Assembly: GCA_020740775.1 (NCBI GenBank)
Contig: JAHEWK010000003.1
Location: 310,001 to 374,000 of the forward strand
Direction of reading: 5' to 3'
Source of the DNA: Ilyonectria destructans
Lineage: Eukaryota; Ascomycota; Sordariomycetes; Hypocreales; Nectriaceae
DNA: 64,000 nucleotides
Both the position numbers and the translations under genes were made by a program. Every line of letters starts with the position of its first letter. The stretch's first letter is position 1. Under the pieces are notes generated by a model. It was not told where the DNA came from. It ran no database searches and saw only the letters and a list, made by a program, of their open reading frames with translations. Shown here one piece after another: positions 52,428 to 64,000 of the stretch.

Positions 52428-53794
52428 TCAGTTTTCCGTTGTTTGAACAATCGACTTCTTGACCGTAATATTCCATGCTCCTTGCCCAGCTTTTCGTAAC
52501 CCTTCGGGCCTTTCCGAAAGGTTTACCTGGCTGCCATTCCACTCGCTGACGCCTTCAATAGAATCCGAACCCACCGACCTACTATCTGGCTTGTATTTCT
52601 GCCCCTCGATGTCAGACTCCTCACCCTTGCCGTAGTTGATAACGGTGGTTACTCCAATATTCTTTCCACCATTCTCGTGCAGTTCAAATGCCGTGCTATT
52701 CTCACCACGACTGCGAATGTACCCTGATTTCGGATGATCGCTGCCCGTTCTGTGCCATTGTCCAGCGGATGTGCTGTTCCCTGGTGCTGAGGAGCCGCCA
52801 AAGAAGGTTCTGAGAAGAGGCCGCAGCGTTGCCAATCCAGAAGCAGTAATGCCGAGTCCAGTCTCAACAGTTGACCATATCGCAACGTCCGAGGTGGAAT
52901 AGAGAAAGTCGTCGATATCGGTTAAAGAATGGATGTATGGGAAGCGGACGATGGTTGCACTTGAAGCACTTTAATGATTGTTAGCTCTTGTATTAAAAAC
53001 AGGGGAAAGCGTCAATAAGAAAGGGGGAAGATTATACATTATACCAGCAGCCAAGATTAATGATACAGAGATCTTCACTCTGCGGTTCATCTGCAGCTTC
53101 CAGACAATAAATATTGGAAGGATACTGAGTGTCCAGTCGGTCCAGCAGCTAATAGCTGAGTAGCCGTAGAAAGTATTTGAAACGATTATTGCGTCCATGC
53201 AGCTTCCGGCAGGAGGACTCGCAGAAAACCGAAGCCAGAATAGGGATGTAGGTCGACATTGCAGAATAAAGAGTATGAAGAAGAACAAGCTGTATACTTC
53301 AGTGACAACAGTAACAACCCAAATAGTGATCTTGTGGGTTCTATGGACACAAAGTCGCAGTAAGAAGATTGCAATGCTGGCCTTGATAGCCATATTGGTT
53401 AGGACATAAAGGGGTTCACAAGTCCACCACATCTATAAGATAATTAGAATACAGACGCTAGGTAGGTACAGCAATAATATTATGGCTTACCTGCATTGCC
53501 CTTGGGATGTCCTCCTGGGGAATATTGGGGATATGCTGGCCAGTGCCATAACGGACGCCTGTGATCTCGTACGCACAAAAGAAAATAAAAAGTATCTGCT
53601 ACGGATCAATAAATGACATGTGAATATTGAGATATTACACATACCTGAGCAGCAACAGCAAGCCAGTCATCGGCTGCAAACGCCTTGATCACCCATCCGC
53701 GGCAGTAAATTCGAAGAATAGTTGCAACCGAGGATATAGTGACGAATGCCCACGCGACAGCAGCAATTTGCGGGCCTCGACTCTCGGCCGCCAT
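52428..53794 (-). CDS. fungal rhodopsin-domain integral membrane protein (SAT4/PTH11-like)
   Basis: Exons 53794-53645, 53595-53491, 53432-53038 and 52968-52428, 396 aa. Seven membrane helices are predicted, starting after MAAESRGPQIAAVAWAF. Family blocks include LRIYCRGWVIKAFAADDWL, YGTGQHI, EPLYVLTNMAIKASIAIFLL, then NTFYGYSAISCWTDWTLSILP and IATIVR-like ATIVRFPYI. The carboxy tail of about 120 residues is hydrophilic and Ser/Gly-rich, with GGSSAPGNSTSAGQW. No lysine of a retinal Schiff base is expected in this family. Such proteins resemble fungal GPCR-like receptors, function largely unknown. Start ATG at 53794 fits the family; a longer start adds unsupported residues. Splice at 53037 is consistent with frame. 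Confidence 0.88.
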
Positions 53795-56620
53795 GCTGTG
53801 GAAGATGGACGAGCAAAAGTGACTAAAGGAGGAGAGTAGGATGCAGTTTGGTGCTTTGGCGGTTCCGAGGCAAAAATACGAAACCAGGGCCAAAGTGAAC
53901 CGACACTTGGGGCGGCCATTCGGATTATTAAGGAAACTCAAGCGGTGCCTATCAACCGCCACCACCTGCCAGTAGCGGTAGGGATCAGATCATTTCTTGA
54001 CTAGTTGAAAGAGTGATGAAATCGTTGCTACCTTGTCCGGCGGGCCTCTCCACAACCGTTCGTGGCTGGTTGTCGGGTATTCTAGCGTGCAAGCCGAGGC
54101 ATGGGTCTTTTCCCATTGGCCTTACACAAGAATGGCAGGCGGCGAACGAGCCCAACCAGCTTAGCGTTGCGCTATGATTACAATTCAGATTCGGCACCAA
54201 GATGGACCATCAAAGCTCACCGTTGTTCCTCCACATCTGACCCATGTGGCTATTGTGACGGGCGGACTGGAGCGTTCTAATGTTGGATGATTGCGTGACT
54301 TCGATTGACTTTGGCGGACTTTTATTGACTTTGATTGACCGCAAGGTAGGTCTTCTAGCCCATGCTAAATCAAACCTCCCGTCACGATGGGCTCATAATA
54401 GGCTGAATTTGGGTGGCGTTTCCACAGCTCAAAGGGGTCATTACCGAGGAGAAACCTGCAATATCTCAACCAAGGCCCGCTTTTCTACGATCTGCAGCGC
54501 CAAGTCAGGTGTCGACCCACACGTGGGTGTGGGGATTACCGGAAACTGAAGATTCATGACAGGTGTAGCGCCGGAGTGTTGACCAGGTCGGATATAGCTC
54601 AGGGGAACGCCCATAAGTCGGCGTTACAGAATCCGCAATATCCGGCGTTGGGTAGCATGCCGCCTCACTGTGCGCCGTGCGTGCCAATGATGGACTCTCC
54701 CAAGGTCGGAGAAAAGTGGCCAAGAGGAACCGCTTGTTCATCGGGGTTGCACACTTGCACACACACAACATTGTTTGTTTCAACCGAGCCCTGGCTCTCG
54801 CCGCAGGCTTCAGTCCCAGGCTCACCCTTGTCCACTGTTGAGGTTCGTCCCTCCCGAATGCCGAAGGCGGAGCAAAAAGCCCGGAAAGGCCGGAAAGGCG
54901 AGATGCCGTAGGTTAGCGCCCCATGGCCTTGGTTTGCTCCCTTCCACAGGCGCCGAAGCAGCGCGTTTACGACGGCAGATGCCCTATGCCGGTAGATCGG
55001 TATTCGGATCAACGGTGGCTACAAAAGGGTCATTCATTCATTGTCCGTCAGTCGCGACTATCTTGTTGAAGGTCCACGTCGTACAAAGCGCCATGGCGGC
55101 TCGGTTACGTAACTGTCTCCGTCCCCGCGTTGGTGGCAGGGGAACGAAATTGATTGAGGTAAGACTGAGTCAGATGGCTAGATAATACGGATAAACATGA
55201 CATGTGATGGGTTAAACTAGCAGTACATAGATATTGAGCATGTCTGTCTCGCTTATTTTAGTCCACAGCTTGGGTGCCAAGCTGTATCTGCGGTTCCGGT
55301 GAAGCATTTCTGCAGTGCCGATCTTGCTAATCTGTCCGGGGTCTGCAGCCTTAGCGACTGCTGATCTTGAAGATCCCCAGGAAGCCAGTCCCTATCTCAA
55401 CTGGCGCATGTCGGCATTTATGTTCGGGTCTAAAATAGTAGGAAATGCCGGTGCTAATCTAAGGCCCTATCAGTTGCATTGCAAATCCTAGATTGCGCAA
55501 TCCCATGCTGTAATACTAGTTATGCAGCCCTGTTCGACCGGAAGAAATGTATGCACCTAGCGGCTTATCTACAAGTAGAGCCGACAGATGTTAGAGCGAA
55601 AGTTGTATTAAGAATGGAAATTAGGATGTGCAAGAGAATCAATCTCCTATTAACTATCGCGGTCATGTGTGAGAATGATTAATGGCGTGGTAATTGCATC
55701 TGTAGTAGGTTCAAAGTCTGCGTCTACCGTTGTGCGATGGATGTGGATGCCGTGTCCTGTGGTGCAGAAGGTGATTGCAATTCATGCACATAGAACTTGC
55801 TATTCGCACACACGAGTACGCTGGTCCTAGTTATTATTATGATGAATACACCTACCACAGCAGTTTAAGAACTTACATTCTTATAAGGCTTTATTTTATT
55901 ACTCATAATTTAATAATTAATCTTTTAACAGCTAGGCTTAAAATTCGAGAACATGCCATTTTACTGCGCACAAGACGTGCATATGCGAAAAATACTAGGT
56001 ACTCAAACAAATGGCTTTGAGGTAATCGGTCCTTCTAGATCCGCCCCATTCGTTGCGCAGATGGTGCGCAACCCTTGCTACATCCAACCGGTGTCCAGGG
56101 TACCTAGTCCATACAGAGTAAGTATCACATTTTCGTGTCATCTTGAGACGTCTATGGCCGTCGTTGGAGCCTAGAAGCGGGCATTTCCGTAACAAAACCC
56201 GGCCCCGGGTCTCAAGTCTTCACCATCGGTGTGTTCCAGATGCGTATATTTGTCTGACCTGAGGCATTCTGTTGTCAAGGACGAGTGGAGTAATAGCGTT
56301 GATGTTATAAAGAACAGTCACACATCATACGATGAGCTTTAATCGAGCTTTGAGTACCTCCAAATGTTACCTCGAATCAACCGCCGAGCCGTGGCATGGT
56401 GCATTACCAACACGATGTTACCATTTTCATTCCAGTTCCTCCCCTCGAATTTTCCCATTTCGTGTATCAATTTGTAGTATTTTTTCCTCGCAGTTGATCG
56501 TTCTTTGCACACATATCAATTCAATTCTTTCAGCGTCACCAAGACTCCGAACCTAGACCTCTGGCATTGCACATTGCCTCGTAGGACTCTAGCTCCCAGT
56601 TTGATTTTTTTTCTGTTTAC
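53795..56620. other. gene-poor DNA
   Basis: 2.8 kb without a recognised gene. Frames of 90-136 codons at 54280-55185 on both strands have no known relatives and lie in GC-rich DNA where frames stay open by chance. 55800-55960 is AT-rich. A perfect 8 bp inverted repeat (CAGCTTGG, 3 nt, CCAAGCTG) lies at 55266-55284. Confidence 0.5.
55266..55284. repeat. short inverted repeat
   Basis: CAGCTTGG and its complement CCAAGCTG flank three bases, a possible hairpin. No gene nearby uses it as far as I can see. Confidence 0.5.
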
Positions 56621-57372
56621 CATTCAACCGACAGCTCCCTCGATATAGTCTTCCCTGCCCCTGGCACTCATCCGCACTGAATGAATAAGGTGTTCTATAG
56701 GGTCAAATTTGAAGACTTCGCCCTCCTCCCATTGCCTAGGGACAGGGTTAAATCTGATGGGGTTGATCTTACGATTGTCGTCATCGTCACTCCACTGAAC
56801 ATCTGCAAGTGGATACATAAAGAACCAACCACAGTAGCCAATGTCGTACCAGTCGTGGTCATATTTCGGCCAGACTAAACCGGGAAGCTGTTCCCCTGCA
56901 GTGCCATCTTGAGCCTCATCACCAGAAGATATCCCTTCTAAATCACCGTCTCCATCTTCACCTTCAGCCTGCTACTTCTTTTTCTAGGCCATTTTCACCT
57001 TACGGATCTGGCGCTAGATGGCACCTCAAGCATCTAGCTCTCCACGATAGTACGTGACACATTCTTCAGTTGTAGCGCGAGGTAAGAAGTAAAATTCGTA
57101 CCTAAACTGGTCATATGTACAAGTAACCGGTCATTCTCAAAACCACACCGGAAGGCACAACCATCAAAGTCCTGTGGGACATCTAGAGTGGCCATATAGA
57201 AGACCCAGGACGATAGGGTAGGCAGCCTAGGCCGATTATGCCACCCCGACCACGACATCAAGGCCGACTTACCTGTATGGTCTTTAAAGGGAACATTATA
57301 AGATATGTATTTGACCCCCATATGTTGGGGTTTATAGCCCTGGGCCGGGAATTTCCTTGCGGATCGGACCAT
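56621..57372 (-). pseudogene. decayed gene of unrecognised family
   Basis: Two minus-strand frames look like former coding DNA. One (57372-57034) contains YISYNVPFKDHTGK and SGWHNRPRLPTLSSWVFYMA. The other (about 56980-56621) begins QAEGEDGDGDLEGISSGDEA and goes on with LVWPKYDHDWYDIGYCGWF, ADVQWSDDDDNRKINPIRFN and REDYIEGAVG before a stop. Between them a basic stretch KVKMA-stop-KKK-stop is interrupted by two TAG codons that would be CAG (Gln) with one C to T change each. Acidic and Trp/Tyr-rich composition is not random. I do not recognise the family. The gene is broken. Confidence 0.5.
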
Positions 57373-59135
57373 ACTGGCCAGGGATCGGTCTTCTAGATTG
57401 ATGAGGAGTCTGAGAACCTGCCAGTGTGGGTGTAAACGCTGCGCAATTGGTATGCGAGGAGCAAAATGGAGAATGACGGTTGGAGGATGAATGGTGGTGC
57501 ATGATCGTGTTATTGCATAGTGCAGAGAAGAGTCTGACGGACTGCACGAGATGGCCTCATAAACGCAAACGATAGAGAGATTGATGAAGGATCCTTATTT
57601 TTCTACTCGGAGCGTGGCGGTCAGCTGCTTCGTAAATTCGAGCGGAGCCCCTATTCCGGGTCCGCCACAACCAATCATATCTCAGGTCCTCGCGACGCCA
57701 AGTCATACACCAAGGGCACCCTTCATTGTGTTTGGACTTCACTAGGATCAACGGAGGCCAGCACCTCTGAGAAGGTCTATGGAAAGAATAGTGGCCAGAC
57801 CCAGGGGATTGCCACGAGCAACATTCGTCTCAAAAATAAGTCGCAAGACCGCAGACAAATAGTAGACCTTAGGGTAACCGGTTGAGAGAACTGGAATTCT
57901 GTTCGCCATTACACCGATCTGACACAAAGTCGAAGGAAATGTAAGAGAATAGACCTGCCCTTCTCATTTAAGTAAACCTAATAAATGAAAGAACTAATCA
58001 TTATTTTAGGGATAAATACTACGAAGGGGTTAGGTGGTGTATTCTCAATCCCGGTTTCATCTTCAAGGTCGTGGGTATATCTAATGTCGTGATGGGGGCT
58101 GTTGTATCGTTAAACAACTTTCGCTATCGGGGTCTGCATTTTGGAGGACTCGTCGTATAATGGAAACGGGAGCCATAATCAGGTAGGCAGGGCGCGGATT
58201 TTCCTTCTTTAATTCAAGTACAGCTTTTTTGTTGCCTTTTTCACACCGAAGTTGTCGCACGCAGTAGCTCGTACTACCCTTCCTTACTGTTTGCTTGCGT
58301 CAAGAAGCACGGCGTGAAGTATTGCAAGGAACTAAATTCGCCATCCCATCCTTTAGTCCAACTCAATTTGGTCTCTTTGCGCCCCCATTACGATTAGCTT
58401 CAACCTCACTTGTCTCTTGGATGTGGGCTGCAATCCGCACATCTCCCGCTAATAAAGTCCCATGGTAACTTGCAAATAAATCAAGTGAGCCACCAATTTA
58501 TAAATGAAAATTGTTCAAAGCATAGTAGTCACCCATTAACAAGATATTTCGACGATGGACGCCAAGTAGGTCTCTTTGCTTTGCATATCGGAGACATGAT
58601 AGCCATGATGAGTGTACGTGCTCCCTGGACGTCTAGACCGCCATTCATCGCGATTCCACATTAGCGCTGCAGGCAACTCATTAATTAGCAGACATACAAT
58701 CTCATGGTGGATAATGCTTGATCTAGCACAGCGTGTGGAATGGTGAAGGACTCTGAACGACGCAGCCATCCAAACAGGTACACCAATACCATTGAAATGG
58801 TCTGCTGACCGGGTATTTATTCGTTTCAACGTTTATTATTGCTGAACCTACCAAAGAATTGTAAGACCCACAAATTACGGTACTCTGAAGAAATAGGTGT
58901 CATTTCTTGGTCCTCATACCTTGACGGCTCAGATACCGTGTCATAAAACCCAATTTGTGGTTGATGGGGCATAAAAAGCCTGCTCGTCTACCTGCGCCAT
59001 GTCATTATTCTTCATATTTTGTTCGGCGGTCATCAGAGAGAAAGCCACATTGCAACAAAGGACTGAACACGAACTACAGCTCTCTGAATCACATCGTCAC
59101 ATCCACTCCTCAGAATTGTGGAAATACTTTCTACC
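57373..59135. other. gene-poor DNA upstream of the F-box gene
   Basis: 1.8 kb with no supported gene. Short frames at 57332-57751 on the minus strand may be the 5' part of the decayed gene at 56621-57372 but show nothing recognisable. The F-box gene promoter should lie near 58950-59135. Confidence 0.45.
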
Positions 59136-60788
59136 ATGGACGTCTTACGCAACTTACATGATGTACCAATTTGGGTTTTGGCCTTGATTGTTCGTCGGAT
59201 ACGGGGTCTGTTCAACTATGGGGCATCGCAATCTACACCAAAGGCTCCTGTTCAAGAAATATCCGTCCAAGAGTGGAAGCAGCAAATGCGTGGCCGGCTC
59301 TCAATCCTAGAGGAGACTATGGACCCTCTCGTTGCTGCATCTATCTACAACATCGATTACAGTCCGATATATCGCTTACCGCCGGAAATTTTGCTCATCA
59401 TAATCCGTCAGCTTTTCAACGACGCACCAACCTTTTTCTGCCTCCGACAGGTCTCCCGACTATTCCGAGAACTCATCAACAACAAAGAGTTCCAGGGTCA
59501 TATATTCCCAACCTATTACGAATGGGACGATGGTCTAAACACCCCAGGTGTTTGGTATTGGATGAATGCAGCCATCAGCTTTAACATTGCCATAACCTAC
59601 CAACGAGCAGCACATCGTCCTCTAATCAAGGAGATTGGCACTCGACTGCGCAGGGATAGGTTGTGTCTTACATGCCAAGAAAATTACAACTCGAGGCCAA
59701 AGGCAAATCTACCGGGTAGATGTAAGCTATTTCCGTTGAAGGGCAGTTATATCCATTGCTCTGGGTGCGGGCATGATCATGCACAGCCAATGTTCTCCGC
59801 GGCTCAGCAAAGGGCGCGTTGGAACCAGCGCATCTGTCTCGGCAGAGAAGGATACGTTCGCCTATGTGAGCATACAGTCATCACTTGGGCAGACATCGAA
59901 CCTCATTTGATCGAATGGAATGCGAAACCTCACATGAATCTGGAAGACTGTGATGTTACCATAAAGTGTTGCACGGATGAGACACACAACTTCGGCTGCG
60001 GATATAAAACTTCAGCACCGTTTGCTAGACTCATGTGCGAGGAACCTGGTACAGCCATGCTGCAGCTCACTTGGCATCCACACACCGGACCCTCCAATTT
60101 TACGAGGTCCGCGGGAGGAGAGATCCTTGCTTCAGAAATACGGACATTGGCCCGAAAATACCGCCAAAATGCTGCCCGGTTCATCGTTCCTGAGGAAGCT
60201 GCTGGGCATCTCCCGGAGATGGAATGTTTTCCCTTCGGATATTGCGATTGCCTTCATTACGTCGGACCGGATGACTATAATGGTATTGATAATTTCGATT
60301 CAAACCAAAGTTCTTCGTCGTCCTCAACAACGTCCTTAACGACATCCTCAACGACATCCTCAACGACATCCTCAACGACTGGCCGACAACATGGGAGACT
60401 CGGCATGACCAGAACATTTTGCGGTCACCTTCGATCTACACTCTGGAACTACTCCCTGCGTTCACTAATTGCTATGAGGCAATGTCGCTCTTCATTCCAT
60501 GACCCACGGTCGGTTTGCATCGAGACACAGTATACGAAAACCATCTACGTTGGGCAACGAAGCCACAAGAACAATTCTCCTGGAGACAGCTGGTTCCACG
60601 CGCTAGACCCAGATTCTTTTGTAGGGGACGAAAGCTGTACTCGTCTTGAGAGATGCAAAGATGCATCCTGCACCAATCACTATGCGGCGGATATGGGGAA
60701 TCATGAGTCACGCCCCGCTGCACACAAGCGGTGTGGTGATAATTGTATGGTTAGTAGAGGGTCGGCTTCAACTGCAAGTGGCGACTGA
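59136..60788 (+). CDS. F-box domain protein with zinc-ribbon-like region
   Basis: Single exon, 550 aa from ATG 59136. An F-box lies at about residues 70-115 (IYRLPPEILLIIIRQLFND, then FCLRQVSRLFRELINNKEFQ), where F-box proteins bind Skp1 of SCF ubiquitin ligases. After it comes a cysteine-rich region: CLTCQENYNSRPK and SYIHCSGCGHDHAQPMFS, giving paired CxxC motifs that could bind zinc, and a REGYVRLCEHTVITWADIE block common to a fungal F-box subfamily. A Ser/Thr run coded by a 12 bp repeat follows, then a further Cys/His segment near the end. It would select a protein for ubiquitination; the target is unknown. Frame is intact. Confidence 0.8.
   Translation: MDVLRNLHDVPIWVLALIVRRIRGLFNYGASQSTPKAPVQEISVQEWKQQMRGRLSILEETMDPLVAASIYNIDYSPIYRLPPEILLIIIRQLFNDAPTFFCLRQVSRLFRELINNKEFQGHIFPTYYEWDDGLNTPGVWYWMNAAISFNIAITYQRAAHRPLIKEIGTRLRRDRLCLTCQENYNSRPKANLPGRCKLFPLKGSYIHCSGCGHDHAQPMFSAAQQRARWNQRICLGREGYVRLCEHTVITWADIEPHLIEWNAKPHMNLEDCDVTIKCCTDETHNFGCGYKTSAPFARLMCEEPGTAMLQLTWHPHTGPSNFTRSAGGEILASEIRTLARKYRQNAARFIVPEEAAGHLPEMECFPFGYCDCLHYVGPDDYNGIDNFDSNQSSSSSSTTSLTTSSTTSSTTSSTTGRQHGRLGMTRTFCGHLRSTLWNYSLRSLIAMRQCRSSFHDPRSVCIETQYTKTIYVGQRSHKNNSPGDSWFHALDPDSFVGDESCTRLERCKDASCTNHYAADMGNHESRPAAHKRCGDNCMVSRGSASTASGD
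60321..60380 (+). repeat. 12 bp tandem repeat inside the F-box gene
   Basis: Five copies of a 12 bp unit near TCCTCAACGACA (60321-60380), each coding Ser-Thr-Thr-Ser or a near variant. Copies three and four are identical, so it can expand or contract in frame. Confidence 0.85.
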
Positions 60789-61152
60789 AATATGATGGCT
60801 ATTGATCTTGATTAGTTCAAACTGGACAGACGGCTGGGGCATAGGAATACAATTGATTTGCCTGGTATTCTTCACCTTATTAGCCGAATTTCTAGCTTAT
60901 GAGCAGTAACATATCTTGAGGACAAGAATCTTAAGATGAATTTCCTTCACAGTTTAGGATTGACCAGCCTGTCCTCTAGACTGATTAAGGGTAGCCATAC
61001 AAGTTTATTAACCTCCAGCTGATGCTGTACATTCGTCATGTCAGAGATTTAATAAATACATTGTTTATTCAAGTCGCAGGTAGGGAGTAGTTGTTAACTC
61101 AATCTTGAGATGGCAAAATAGAACATAGTACTCATCCCCATATTAGTTTCTT
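60789..61152. other. intergenic between convergent genes
   Basis: 364 bp between the F-box and regulator 3' ends, AT-rich, nothing recognised. Confidence 0.6.
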
Positions 61153-63704
61153 TTAAGATTCTATACCATTAAAAAGGATACAACTTTCAAAGCCTTCCAG
61201 ATCCCCCATGTCAAACTCCGACCACTCGTTAGTGATGGCGCCATCAGGCAGAGTGTGGATTTGTTTCACAGCTGTATCTCCATCCCAAGGACACCGCTCC
61301 ACTGGCGGGCCTTCTATTGGTGGTAAGTTTGTAGAGGCTGTGTCTGAAGGAGAACAATCCCCTAAAGACATCACAATGCCCCTTGAATCCACCTTTTCTA
61401 TCACCAGACTCTTACACAAACTTGAAACGGAGTTGGTTTGGTTGCTTGGTGACTGATCGCCGTCCAGTGGCTCGACGAAGGCCCACTCCATGGCATCCTT
61501 GGCCAGATCAGCTACTACAAACATGTCCTTTAATGACTCAATAACCGACATGCATCGGCGGTAGCCCTGATAAGCCCTCTCCTTGTCGGCTTGAATCACG
61601 CCCTTTACCTCGAGGAGGTGGACAACAGCAGCTGAGACAAGAAGGGTGATCCCGAGAGCTGGCATAAACATGTCTACACCTGCCTCATGTATTTCAAACG
61701 CCATGGTCGAAATTTGCATTGCAGCATTCTGCATGCAAAGCTTAGATAACTCCTGATCAAACAATGAAGCGCCAGGGTCGTGTAGTAGCGCTGTGAACCT
61801 TGACCGATGCAAACTTGCTACTGCAGCAAAATAGGTCATGTGGAGAATGGTGCGGTTTAAGCTGACAGATGTATTCCCTGGTGTACTCGGGTCGCACTTG
61901 AGAGGGAGATATTTGCATCTCTCCGGTAATGCACTTTGCCACCTCAAGAGGTTTTCGTTACAAGCTGCAAAGCTCTCTTTGTCGTTTGTTCTTGGCACCC
62001 GATATATCTCAGTTCCTCCGTTACCAGCATTTTCTGAGAATATGGTATAATGTGTTCGGACATGGTCTTGCCAGCAACGGCAAAGACTCGCCTTTGCGAT
62101 GCATAAACTGGCCAATTCGCTTCGTTTCTCCGTGTTATCGGTGTAGGAGCAAATGGCACGGCGTAGTGTCTGGACGCCTGGTTGCCACGATGCGGGTTCA
62201 AAGTCAGAATCTTCCAGCATCAGGACATTGTAGTCATCATCTCTGATCCGAGGCGGCCGTCTCATGCCCAGAGACACCACCCGGTCGCGCATGAAGCAGG
62301 TCCACCAGATACGCCGTCGAAGATGTTGCACTCTCGGCGGATCTGGAGACTTGGAGTTCGACGGGTCTTGGTGAAGCCCCGCTGCAAAGGCTTGAGAAAT
62401 TGAAACGTCTATCCAATTCCAGGTGTTCCTGTGATTCTCTGGAGATTCGTACCAGAGGCTCATAAGTAGAAGCGCTTGCACGAGGACTAGGTGGTCAGAC
62501 TCCGTGTTAAAGTCGTAGAGGAACTGTAGATGAGATCAGAAACGTAAAATCACTTGCTAGTTGAAGATGTTAAAGCTTACCCGAACCCTCTGGAAAAATG
62601 CCTTACCGGCTTGTTTTCTCGTTGTAAAGCCCGCATTACGCAGGTACTCCAACTTCACGTGTGCCGTACCCGCGAATAGAACAGCTTGGAACAATAGCAA
62701 GCTAACCTGTCCGGCCTTCCCATCCTGATTGCTCACTACCTGCAAGAACAGGTCGAGGTCGAGAATTGGCATAAACGGATAGACGTACTCAAAGAACGAC
62801 CAGAGGAGCGCGTCTTGGCAGTCGAGGCTTGGCAGCGTGAGAGCTTGTCGAGAATGCAGGAAAGCCAGGTCATCGATGGCGATGCGCGTCGCCAGCGGCT
62901 TGATGAATCCCGGCAAGTGCATGAAATGGGGAATGTCCAGCAACTTGGACACGGATGATGCTGCTGAGGGGGGATCTTTAATGATTTCCTGGATGGGTGT
63001 GTTTGGGAGGTAAGCTGGGCTTTGGTCACTGAGGGATGCAGCCAAGATGCCCAACATGTCTTCTTCTATACAAGGAACGAATCAGCGGTCAAGGAGCTAG
63101 AGTGAGCTGAGCGAGCGAGCCTTACCTGTGCTTGATAAGTCAGTTGTCTCTTCTTCGTAGGTTACTGGGATTGATTGGACTGGCGTAGGGTCATCGGACA
63201 TGGTGTAGTTACGGAGACCCTGAACCGAGAGTTTGGTCTCTTCGGTGTCAACCTCTCGGCTCAGCTCGACGGGATTATCTCTAGGGAGTGTAGCGGGCTT
63301 ATTTTCTTGGTAAAACCTATGTTGGGTCAGTGGGCGGTCCAAAATGAAGTTAAAAAAAGGCTAAAGATGAATGAGATCTTTTAATGAAACCAAGCCTGTA
63401 TAAAAATCTGCTACACGTACTTTGCATTCCGACGACTGGCCACGACACACTCGATGTTGTCCCATTTGCAGTTACCGCACGGGGCCCTCTGGACAACATC
63501 ACATCTGACTTTGCGGGCTCTGCACGAAAGACAGGCCCGAAGAGCTCGGCGCCTGAGATACTTTTTCGACCTCGGTGATGAAGGGGATTGTGGATGAGTA
63601 ACGGTGCGGCGCGAGGGAGCAGGCCCGTGATGATGTGAGTTGGAGCATGAGTGTGTGAGCATGGCGGTAGCTGCATGTGGCGAGTCGGTTCCGGTGGCGG
63701 ACAT
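61153..63704 (-). CDS. Zn2Cys6 transcription factor
   Basis: Exons 63704-63421, 63316-63126, 63065-62581 and 62523-61153, 776 aa. A His/Ser/Pro-rich start is followed by the zinc cluster C58-x2-C61-x6-C68-x7-C76-x2-C79-x6-C86 with an RARKVRC basic helix. The fungal-specific factor domain runs from FFEYVYPFMPILDLDLFLQV through HLRRRIWWTCFMRDRVVSLG, which carries the WW-R-D core. The carboxy end is acidic (EWSEFDMGDLEGFES). An amino-terminal ATG at 63704 is used; 63662 (MLTHSC) is an alternative 14 residues on. No neighbouring pathway gene lies in the window, so the targets are not visible. Confidence 0.92.
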
Positions 63705-64000
63705 GTTGCAAGCAGAGAGATTGCCGGGGTCTAAACCGTCTAGATGATAGAATCACGACTCAAGTAAGGTATTTATCGGGAGGCTCTCAACAATCAACAT
63801 GATGCGGATCTTTTTAGCTTAGAGGCGATGCTGCCACGGCTAAAGGAACCCGCAGCCGTCCGCTTGGGCCGGAGCACGGCTATGTCATACCCGCGCCTCC
63901 TCTCGCCCAACCTAAAGCAGATGCGCTGTATTTACAGTGGAGGCTCGCTATGGTTCGACACTTCGGAGCCCTGTGGAGTGCGAGTGAGCCCTGGACCACA
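63705..64000. other. upstream of the last regulator
   Basis: 296 bp to the window edge, GC-rich, no gene supported. It should hold the promoter of the regulator at 61153-63704. Confidence 0.5.

Noticed and set aside
54665..55185. Overlapping frames of 106-136 codons on both strands
   Set aside because: Open on both strands in GC-rich DNA, without start context, motifs or neighbours; most likely chance.

Overview
The window looks like nuclear DNA of a filamentous ascomycete (Pezizomycotina). Genes are interrupted by short GT...AG introns of about 45-110 nt. There are four Zn2Cys6 regulators and one C2H2 regulator, a HET-domain protein, a fungal rhodopsin-domain membrane protein, secreted pectinases, and several decayed gene relics. 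I cannot name the species. Exon structures were built by hand from splice signals, reading-frame continuity and family resemblance; each listed multi-exon model keeps one open frame.

Region A (1-14646) looks like a small catabolic or tailoring cluster around an aromatic-type flavin hydroxylase. It holds a partial MFS transporter, a DUF3500 protein, a carboxymuconolactone-decarboxylase-like protein, a fumarylacetoacetate-hydrolase-family enzyme, a TfdB/phenol-hydroxylase-like FAD monooxygenase, a C2H2 + fungal-specific regulator, a nitroreductase and an NmrA-like reductase. The divergent promoters of this region carry dense GTGGGG elements. The helix residues of the two C2H2 fingers predict exactly GTG-GGG, so the regulator and its probable targets can be linked from sequence alone. 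Region B (15789-23779) is a Zn2Cys6 regulator, a PRISE-type short-chain reductase and a pisatin-demethylase-like P450. A second element, CGG-N5-CCG, occurs in several intergenic stretches of regions A and B.

Region C (24495-43030) is a uronic-acid polysaccharide locus. Pectin methylesterase and a GH28 enzyme share one promoter and are secreted. After a 3 kb gene-poor stretch with relics come GH88 and DUF2264 (divergent), a Zn2Cys6 regulator (tail-to-tail with DUF2264), a GH2 beta-glucuronidase and a sugar-type MFS transporter (divergent). None of GH88, DUF2264 or GH2 has a signal peptide in the chosen model. The layout suggests uptake of uronide oligosaccharides followed by hydrolysis inside the cell.

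Region D (43031-64000) is mixed: a HET protein with a tandem repeat upstream, an SDR, an old-yellow-enzyme pseudogene, a Zn2Cys6 regulator, a broken LysM-protein gene, a rhodopsin-domain membrane protein, about 5.3 kb of gene-poor DNA with an unrecognised decayed gene, an F-box protein and a fifth regulator. No PKS, NRPS, terpene synthase, tRNA, rRNA or CRISPR was seen.
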